A DNA stretch of 16,691 nucleotides from Willaertia magna (lineage: Eukaryota; Heterolobosea; Eutetramitea; Acrasida; Naegleriidae). Below, one piece after another: positions 10,153 to 16,691 of the stretch. How positions within the stretch are numbered: position 1 is the first letter of the stretch; each line of letters starts with the position of its first letter. The DNA lies in NCBI GenBank assembly GCA_902984215.1, contig CADWAF010000277.1, positions 1-16,691 of the forward strand, given 5' to 3'. The notes below the pieces were generated by a model. It was not told the DNA's origin. It did no database searches and saw nothing but the letters and a program-made list of their open reading frames with translations. The position numbers were made by a program, and so were the translations under genes.

Positions 10153-12576
10153 CTATTCATTTTGCGCGTAATATCTACAACCATCAGCAATGATTTTTGA
10201 CTGTGTAACCATTTTCCCAGTTTCAAATAATTCATTAATTTTAGTTAAATCAACCATTATTAATGCTGTTGTATTTTCCAAGTTTTGACATAAAACAACT
10301 TGATAATAATTATTTCTTTGTTCAAAGGGGACATTTAAGGGAGGACAAAACGCTGCATAAGAAGAATTAAAAGAAGATAACATTGCCAATTCGAAATATC
10401 TAGCAATGTAATCTTTCCAATAACCCCAATTTCTATAGTGACCAGGATATAAGCTATCTGAATATTGAATAGCTAATCCATTTTGTAATTCACATACTTC
10501 ACCGCGTGGATATTCGTAATTAGAGTTAACACCAATACTACATGTTATTTCTTTACTTGTTAAACTTGTTGGGTTGACATAAAGTAAAGTAGTTTCCACT
10601 TCCTTAGCGTATTCAGCAAAAGTGTCAACATGTGCATCTTTAATAAATATATAAATCATTCCTGTTTGTGGTAGTATTCCTCCATGAGCCATTGATTTAC
10701 CTGCAATTTGTTCTAAATCTAGTTGACCAAAAAAGCTACCTAAATTATTAGGCTTGACCTCCAGTGGTAAATTATGATTTCCTCCAAACTTTGTTCTTTT
10801 CTTTAAACGATTTACCTTTTCTTCTAAATGTTGTTCCTCCTTCTCATCTTCTAGTTCTTCATCCTCTTCTTCATATCCTTCCTCGTCTTGTATATCCATA
10901 AAAATAGAAATACAAACACCTGGAAAACGATATCTTCTGTTTTCTTCGGTTAGGGGATTTATTAATAAGAATGAACCAAGGTCATTCTTCTTTGCATAAT
11001 GTTTACCTATATTTTCATACCAACATTTAAATCCATCCAAATCTCTTTCGTGGTTGATTAATTGTTGTCTCATTGCAATATCTTTAAAAAGAGTATAAGT
11101 AAACTTTCCAGCCAATCGATTAGCAACTGTTCTTTTATACATTACTGTAGATTCTTCTCTAAGATTTTCATTCTTTTCTCTTTCAATTATTTCTTTTTCC
11201 TCTAAAGTTATTGGACCATAAACATAAATATCATCTTTACCAACATATGGATACAAAGGCGAATTCTTTATAGAAATAAAACATAATTGCAACCATAATT
11301 GATTGCTCCTTTGTGGTGAAATTATTATATTATTCCATTCTTTACAAATCAATCTTAATTGTAATAAATCTTTTACCTTATTTACTGAATAAAAAGTTAA
11401 AATTTCATGTTGTAATTCAATGGGTAATAAAAATATAGTTAATTTATCATTCTTTTTTTCTTGTTCTAATGAATTTTCTAAATTATTAAAGGTCGTAAAC
11501 CAAGTACTTAAAGTAGTTGGGATTTCAAATTTAAATTTCCATTTCTTTTCTCTCAACTCCAACAACTCATTTCTAATTTCTTCACTATTAATGTACTCTA
11601 TATGTTGTTTCATATCAGAACAAAATGTAAATTCATTAAATGAATACTTTGGTAATAATTTATTTCTTATAAATTTTATAAAGTGTGCTGTCAATAATAA
11701 AAAGTGGGTGAAAGTTTGATTATTATTATTTGAACTTAGTATTTCGTGTTCTTCGTCACTAATAAAATTTATCTCTGATAATAAGTAAAGAATATAATCT
11801 TTCCAATTGGAAAACCAAAATTCACTATTTTCATCCACAATCTCACCATTTTCAAATAAAGTATATTGTCCTTTTAAAGAACTATCCAATAAAGAAAAAG
11901 ATTCACCTTCTTTCCTATCACCAGTGTCAACTACTATATCTGGAAATTTTTTTGTGAATAAATTTAATATTGGTAAGTAAATTGATATTTCATGAATTAA
12001 TGAGTCAACTTTTACCTTTTTCTTTAATGGTTCTTCATTTTCTTCTACTGTTTGTTTTGGTAAAGGAGATGGAATGTCATCTTTATTTTCAATAATGATT
12101 TTTCTCCAATTATGTTTCCCAATTTCATTTCTAATATAATTCTTTAAATAGTCTAATGACAACACAGTAAAATATGCTATTGCTTTAATTGTAATATTTT
12201 CATAATTTTCAAATAAATAGTTCAACATAAAAGGAATTAATGTTGCAAGATCTTCCTTAAAATTTTGTTCACCACTTTCTTCGTCATTTTCTTGTTCTTC
12301 ATCAATATTTTTTTCTTTTTTATCTTGTTCGTCTTCTTGTGGATTTTGTACCAAAGATTGTTTTGATGTAATTAATTCTTCTGTATCGGAATTTTCAATT
12401 GGTTCTAATTCTTCGTCTTCAATTTCATCTAATTTGTCTACTACACTCAAATATCTATGAAATACAGTTCTTTTAATTTTATTACTATTTGTTTCATCGT
12501 CGCCTCTTAAACTCCACCTATCATATACTGACCCATGTGAACAAGATTCAAAATAATCAGTTTCTTTTCCTCCCAT
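10153..12576 (-). CDS. F-box protein with C-terminal YwqG (DUF1963)-like domain
   Basis: An 807-residue intronless protein. An F-box is visible at about 381-433 (LLPIELQHEIL..LLQLRLICKEWNNII..LWLQLCF), which in this family binds Skp1 in SCF ubiquitin ligases. The last 210 residues look like YwqG: KFGGNHNLP near 597, GSFFGQLDLEQI near 613, GGILPQTGMIYIFI near 632, and a final ADGCRYYAQNE. The N-terminal third is acidic (Glu/Asp-rich around 48-105), and another acidic stretch at 563-590 precedes the YwqG part. By inference it is a substrate receptor with YwqG as the recognition or ligand-binding part; the substrate is unknown. The start MGGKETDY is preceded by an A-rich leader on the coding strand. 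It is divergent from the kelch gene and lies head to tail with RAD54B. Confidence 0.85.
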   Translation of the reverse strand: MGGKETDYFESCSHGSVYDRWSLRGDDETNSNKIKRTVFHRYLSVVDKLDEIEDEELEPIENSDTEELITSKQSLVQNPQEDEQDKKEKNIDEEQENDEESGEQNFKEDLATLIPFMLNYLFENYENITIKAIAYFTVLSLDYLKNYIRNEIGKHNWRKIIIENKDDIPSPLPKQTVEENEEPLKKKVKVDSLIHEISIYLPILNLFTKKFPDIVVDTGDRKEGESFSLLDSSLKGQYTLFENGEIVDENSEFWFSNWKDYILYLLSEINFISDEEHEILSSNNNNQTFTHFLLLTAHFIKFIRNKLLPKYSFNEFTFCSDMKQHIEYINSEEIRNELLELREKKWKFKFEIPTTLSTWFTTFNNLENSLEQEKKNDKLTIFLLPIELQHEILTFYSVNKVKDLLQLRLICKEWNNIIISPQRSNQLWLQLCFISIKNSPLYPYVGKDDIYVYGPITLEEKEIIEREKNENLREESTVMYKRTVANRLAGKFTYTLFKDIAMRQQLINHERDLDGFKCWYENIGKHYAKKNDLGSFLLINPLTEENRRYRFPGVCISIFMDIQDEEGYEEEDEELEDEKEEQHLEEKVNRLKKRTKFGGNHNLPLEVKPNNLGSFFGQLDLEQIAGKSMAHGGILPQTGMIYIFIKDAHVDTFAEYAKEVETTLLYVNPTSLTSKEITCSIGVNSNYEYPRGEVCELQNGLAIQYSDSLYPGHYRNWGYWKDYIARYFELAMLSSFNSSYAAFCPPLNVPFEQRNNYYQVVLCQNLENTTALIMVDLTKINELFETGKMVTQSKIIADGCRYYAQNE

Positions 12577-12820
12577 TTTTTGTAAAATAGGCTGGGTATT
12601 ATTTGTTACCTTTGAACTTATTTATCAAAATCAAAGAATGATATTTTACAAAAAAACATGTTAAAAGATTTCAGCAACTTTGTAAAGGTTGTAAAATTTC
12701 ATTGATTTCCATTTCCTAAAATTGACCCAATGATTGGAAAGTTAGGTTAATTAGAAAATAGTGAAAATAAAAAAATGTTGACAAACCCTTCCCGCACACA
12801 AAGAGATAAAATCATTTCAC
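12577..12820. promoter_or_regulatory. Divergent promoter region between the F-box and kelch genes
   Basis: The 244 bp separate two start codons pointing apart, so both promoters should lie here. The sequence is A+T-rich with a slightly G+C-richer patch (GACAAACCCTTCCCGCACAC near 12779-12798) close to the kelch ATG. I see no motif I can name with confidence. Confidence 0.35.
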
Positions 12821-14455
12821 ATGCTTTTCAAGGAACAATTAGGGATTATTGAACAATATCAAGATAATTCTACGTCTCCTTTATTTAAAAAAACTTTTAA
12901 AAGCACCACACCAAACTTGGATCAATTAAAATCGATTAAAATTTCTGAATTACAATTTGCCAAAACTAATTCAGGAGTTTCTTCAAATGCAGGTATTGTA
13001 ATTGAAGATAAAACTTTATTATACTTTGGTGGCGTGTCACCACAAAAGGATATGAAATTAAGAAGTTTTTCACATAGAGGTGAACTTGTCTTATATGATA
13101 CCCAGGGTGGTAGTTCCATTATACCAAAACCTTCTGGAGATTTGCCTAATGCTGTACTTTTAGATTAAATGTTCAAACTTTAAAGTGGGAAAAGTTATCA
13201 AAAGTAAATTTTAACATGACAAATGCTTGTGCAGCTTCAGTTCCTGGTTTTATTTATATATTTGGTGGAAAAACAGGTACAGAAGAAGTTGTAAGGATCC
13301 AAACAATCCTAAAGAAGTTATTGCTTTAATGTTTTATGGAGGAATGTCAATCTCTGGAAAAATGATGAATGACATTGGTAGTTAGATGTGAATCGTTTTA
13401 CTTGGCAAAAGATTGAAACTGGTTCAAAACAAATGAAACCTTTAGCTCACCATACTAATTTAATTGTTGGAAAGAAACTTTATGTTTATGGAGGAACTGA
13501 TAGTGTACATCCTCCATTTCCAAACATTATAGATACTCTTTATAGTTTTGATTTTAGTTATAAATTTCCAGAACAAGTTGACCAAATAATGTGTGAATGG
13601 AGTTGTGGTCATTGTGGTTCTTATACAACTTTTAAATGTACAAAATGTAAAGTCACTCCTTTTTGTAATGAACATTGTAAAGATTTAGCAAAACATGAAG
13701 TTGATTGTGCACGTCTATGTGGTGAAGATGAAATTTCATTAAAATTTAAAGAACAAAAAGAACACTAAGAACAACTTGTTAAACTAAATGAAGAAAAGAA
13801 CGCAATTATTTCACAAAATCAAAAAAGAATTGAAGAACTAGAAAATATTTACAGAAAAACAATTAAATTATTACAAAATAAAGAACAATTAATAGAATTC
13901 ACATTAGAACAACAATTAAAGATTAATAAAGAACTAGAAATGAAAACAAAAGAAATTACAAAATATCAAACAATTTTAAATGAAACATTAAATCAAAATG
14001 ATTCAGAAAAGAAAAAATTATTGAAACAAATTACAAAATTAAACAATGAAAGAGAGTCTATAAAAGAATCCTATAAAAAGACACAAAATAATGTTAATAC
14101 TTTAAAAGAACAAGTAAAACAATTGAAATCAAGTTTAACTCAATCGCAGGAATCATCTGAAAACAAAGTGAAAGTTTTATTAAAAGAAATTAACAGTAGT
14201 AAACAGGAAATGGAAAAACAAAAAGAAATGTTTAATCAAACTAAACAAGATTTAGATTTCATGAAAGAAAGAGTAGAACAGTTAAATGAAAGTAAAGAAT
14301 GTCCTATTTGTTTTGAAAACGAAAGAAGTCACGTTTTACAACCATGTGGACATACTTATTGTAAAAATTGTATTACTTCTATGGTGAATGAAAAGAATAT
14401 TTGTGCTCTTTGCAGAACTAAAATTGTTGGATCAATTAAAATGTTTCTAAATTAA
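12821..14455 (+). pseudogene. Kelch-repeat / MYND / coiled-coil / RING protein gene, broken
   Basis: Read with its frame shifts bridged, the gene encodes about 545 residues. Kelch-type repeats come first (LLYFGGVSP, FIYIFGGKT, LMFYGGMS, KLYVYGGTD). A MYND-like zinc finger follows at 13604-13717 (CGHC, CTKC, CNEHC, HEVDC; one His of the usual set is missing), then a Lys/Glu/Gln-rich coiled coil, then a C3HC4 RING at 14300-14413 (CPIC, CGHTYCKNC, CALC). RING domains usually recruit E2 enzymes, so a ubiquitin ligase role is likely for an intact copy. Under the standard code it is broken at four places: apparent one-base losses at GATTAAAT (13163-13170), GTAAGGAT (13291-13298) and AGTTAGAT (13380-13387), and a TAA at 13766-13768 inside the coiled coil, where KEH-?-EQLVKL suggests Gln. 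No intron with the local donor pattern fixes them. Sequencing error could explain the shifts, but less easily the TAA. Its stop is 4 bp from the stop of the next gene. Confidence 0.75.
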
Positions 14456-14459
14456 AAGT

Positions 14460-16283
14460 TTATCTTTTTGGTGGTTCAATAACTAAATCTTGAACATTAT
14501 ATACAAATCTTCTAATAGAATTGTCTTCAAATTTTCCATTAGAAGCAAAGAAAGCACAATCCTTAGTTCCTGTTGGTTCTGAAAAATCAACAACTTCAAA
14601 ACCAATTGCATGATCAATATTATTATTATTCTTAAATACAAAACTTCTATCAAATGCTTTCAATAACCAAAAATCTTGTTTCCCTTCTGGCAATTCAAAA
14701 TACTTTAAAGCATCTAACCAAAAACAAAAGATATCAACTTCCTTTCTTGAATTAAAATCAATTGATATTTCTTTGTAATCTGTATTATTTTCATTAAAAT
14801 AGTTTGAATCAAATTTAAAGGATTTTAATTTATAGAAATGTGCGAATCTATCATCTTTTGCTATTTCTGTATTTTCAACAATTTTCTTTTGTAAAGATTT
14901 TGTAAAGTAATATTTTCTCTTATTCTCTCCTTTTGATAAATCAGTAAAATAACGATCAAATGGTGCTTCTAAAGGTTTAGTTAAGGAAAGTGAATTTAAA
15001 ATTTCATTTACAAAATGTTGACAATTCAATTGGGTATTATCATAATTACGTAATGCATTAAAATTACAACAAACATCAGTAATCTTTGTAAATGCTTCTG
15101 ATATTGATTCTTTACCGTAAATTACGCCAACATCAATCACTGCAATTGGTGAATTTGAATAAACACCATTTCCACCAAACTTTACAGAAACCAAAGAATT
15201 ATCATACCAATCAAATTTCCATTCACCAATCAATAGAGAAGTATGAAACACACCATACACACTTGTAGTAAGAACTGTAGAATAAATCTTTCTTAAAGTT
15301 TGAATAAATTCATTTCCTGGCAATTCTGAAATAATTAACTTTACAGGTAAATAAGCTTCAGCTAATAACGTTCTTTTCTTCTTTACATCTTTTGTTTTTA
15401 ATATTCCTAAACCAAAATTTAAATATTTAAATCTATCTTTACAAATTGAATTTTGTGCATCTAAATTCTTATCTGTTATTCCATAATCTTTTAAGGTTTT
15501 ATTAACTTTTTTTAAATTACTTTCCCATAAATTTAATTTTTCAATTACTTTTTGAATTCCTTGTTTTTCCCAAGGTGATAATAAATTATCAGCGAATGGT
15601 TTTGAAATGTCAAATGTCGTTGAAAATTGTTGATTAAGACTTGTTGGTGCTGTAGATAAAGTATTTGTACTACCACTAGGAGCAGTAGTAGATGAAACAC
15701 CAGTATTAGTATTAATAGTATTAGTAATAGAATCAAAATTAGGATTATTTGGCATTGCAGAAGAACCAGTAATATTTTGATAATATTGTTGTTGCATTGT
15801 CATAAATGTATTTCTACTAGTTGGTTGTTGTTCTTCTTCTCCATTATATACATTACTTTCTACACTATCGTCATTATTTTTTTGTTGATTAGTGACATTT
15901 CTATTGTCAGTAACAAACTTTTTACTATTTTCAATATCTTCTTTAATTTTCTTTTCAATTACCATTCTAATAAAAGAATCACAATGTCCAATTTCAACAT
16001 TTAAATCGTTTGCTAATTGTTTTATTAAATGATTTCTTTCTTTTCTAACGTTATCTTGTTCTTCTTTTGCAATTAATGTTGCTAAATCACTAAAATAACT
16101 TCCTGAAATTTGATTAATTATTAATCCTTCTCTTAATTTAGGTGATGAATTATCAAAATAATTATATTTATACATTAATTGAATAAGATCACCAGCTTTA
16201 CATTTAAATAAAGATTTTGAAACCCAATCGATCGTGCCGGAAATGTTTTGAGGAGGACTGACACTAGAAAAAACGTTTCCCAT
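14460..16283 (-). CDS. N-myristoylated protein with a thiol-peptidase-like (PPPDE/LRAT-like) segment
   Basis: A 607-residue intronless protein. MGNVFSS at the start fits an N-myristoylation signal (Gly2, Ser6), suggesting membrane attachment. Residues about 60-125 are charged and helical; 130-220 are a Gln/Asn/Ser/Thr-rich low-complexity linker. The region 335-435 has FHTSLLIGEWKFDWYDNSL (His347) and later LNCQHFVNEILNSL (Cys421, His423). A His near the start and a Cys in an NCQHF motif about 75 residues later is the order seen in circularly permuted papain-like folds (PPPDE, LRAT/NlpC-P60 relatives). In that fold the residues would form a thiol catalytic pair, cleaving ubiquitin-like conjugates or acyl groups; which of these is not shown. 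The C-terminal 170 residues are unassigned. The gene is secure, the fold tentative. It converges with the RING gene and diverges from the gene at the right edge. Confidence 0.85.
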   Translation of the reverse strand: MGNVFSSVSPPQNISGTIDWVSKSLFKCKAGDLIQLMYKYNYFDNSSPKLREGLIINQISGSYFSDLATLIAKEEQDNVRKERNHLIKQLANDLNVEIGHCDSFIRMVIEKKIKEDIENSKKFVTDNRNVTNQQKNNDDSVESNVYNGEEEQQPTSRNTFMTMQQQYYQNITGSSAMPNNPNFDSITNTINTNTGVSSTTAPSGSTNTLSTAPTSLNQQFSTTFDISKPFADNLLSPWEKQGIQKVIEKLNLWESNLKKVNKTLKDYGITDKNLDAQNSICKDRFKYLNFGLGILKTKDVKKKRTLLAEAYLPVKLIISELPGNEFIQTLRKIYSTVLTTSVYGVFHTSLLIGEWKFDWYDNSLVSVKFGGNGVYSNSPIAVIDVGVIYGKESISEAFTKITDVCCNFNALRNYDNTQLNCQHFVNEILNSLSLTKPLEAPFDRYFTDLSKGENKRKYYFTKSLQKKIVENTEIAKDDRFAHFYKLKSFKFDSNYFNENNTDYKEISIDFNSRKEVDIFCFWLDALKYFELPEGKQDFWLLKAFDRSFVFKNNNNIDHAIGFEVVDFSEPTGTKDCAFFASNGKFEDNSIRRFVYNVQDLVIEPPKR

Positions 16284-16649
16284 GGTTTTTTATTTTTTTT
16301 AATTTGATTTTTAATTTCGAATTGGAGCTTTGTTTTTACAATGCGGATATCTTATTTTCGAATTAATAATGTTGTAATTAAAAAGAATTTGATTGGTCAC
16401 AAACACGAATTAGGTTTTGTTGTGCAAACTACAACTTTTTTGCAACAAAAAGTAGTTATCTTCATTGTAGTAACGAAAGAAATTTTTCAAATCAAACAAA
16501 ACACCTTCTTCTGTGATAAATTACAAGTACAATCGGTTGTTCTCTCGTTTCACTTTCCTTTCTCTTGTTTTTACATCTTCTTTCTTTTCAGCGTACTCAT
16601 CATTTGCAACTACATCCAGGTTAAATAGTGAAGAGGACTTTCTAAAAAA
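16284..16649. promoter_or_regulatory. Divergent intergenic region, probably two promoters and leaders
   Basis: This 366-bp region lies between two start codons pointing apart. It is less A+T-rich than other spacers. An open frame of 95 codons on the plus strand (16341-16628) has no recognisable protein character. A pyrimidine tract ending in CAG at 16581-16591 could be the acceptor of an intron in the 5' leader of the right-hand gene, but no donor is clear. Confidence 0.35.
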
Positions 16650-16691
16650 ATGGTATTTTACAATCCTGTCCAGGGTTACCCATCCTATTTG
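16650..16691 (+). CDS. Start of a gene cut by the window edge
   Basis: An ATG in a good context (seven A before it, G at +4) opens a frame of 14 codons, MVFYNPVQGYPSYL, running off the right edge. The Pro/Tyr/Gly-rich start and the rise in G+C over the spacer support a real gene. Nothing can be said about function. Confidence 0.5.
   Translation, partial: MVFYNPVQGYPSYL

Noticed and set aside
9921..10200. Plus-strand open frames opposite RAD54B exon 1
   Set aside because: Antisense shadows of the Thr/Ser-rich linker and of the following spacer.
13291..13314. A 24-nt intron (GTAAGG...AAAG) explaining the second shift in the kelch gene
   Set aside because: It is half the length of the other introns, and removing it leads to a stop a few codons on instead of the kelch-like frame.
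16341..16628. A 95-codon plus-strand open frame
   Set aside because: No protein-like pattern or motif; it lies in the leader/promoter space between two divergent genes.

Overview
This is nuclear DNA of a very A+T-rich unicellular eukaryote. The conserved genes follow the standard code (ends at TAA or TAG), one has four introns of 43-48 nt with GT..AG ends, and the spacers are tiny. The mix of a RAD54B-type recombination ATPase, an F-box/YwqG protein, a kelch/MYND/RING protein and a myristoylated protein with a thiol-peptidase-like segment fits a free-living amoeboid protist; a heterolobosean (Naegleria/Willaertia-like) is my best guess, with low confidence.

Layout. Positions 6-31 are an irregular C-rich, telomere-like tract at the left edge. 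From about 185 to 7018 lies a block of extreme A+T content with no conventional gene. Read carefully it is not empty: it holds long reading frames, one rightward (A, 185-2189) and one leftward (B, about 6210-2182), whose ends meet within 8 nt, plus a small rightward frame (C, about 6707-7018). Their protein-like stretches (up to 168 codons without a stop) are separated by TAA, TAG and some TGA codons, and change frame mostly in homopolymer runs. Reading TAA/TAG as Gln and TGA as Trp gives continuous protein-like sequence. Either these are decayed genes, or they belong to an element using another code than its host, with homopolymer errors in the sequence; a third possibility is a misjoined contig. 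B and C begin in the two arms of an imperfect inverted repeat.

From 7214 rightwards are ordinary host genes: RAD54B (minus, five exons), an F-box/YwqG protein (minus, ending 44 bp before the RAD54B ATG), a kelch-MYND-coiled-coil-RING gene (plus, broken by three one-base frameshifts and one nonsense codon), a 607-residue protein (minus, its stop 4 bp from the RING gene stop), and the first 14 codons of a further plus-strand gene at the right edge.

How they relate. RAD54B would act in homologous recombination. The F-box and RING proteins suggest ubiquitin-linked roles, but nothing shows that these neighbours share a pathway. The most unusual part is the telomere-side block. I could not assign any of its proteins to a known family.
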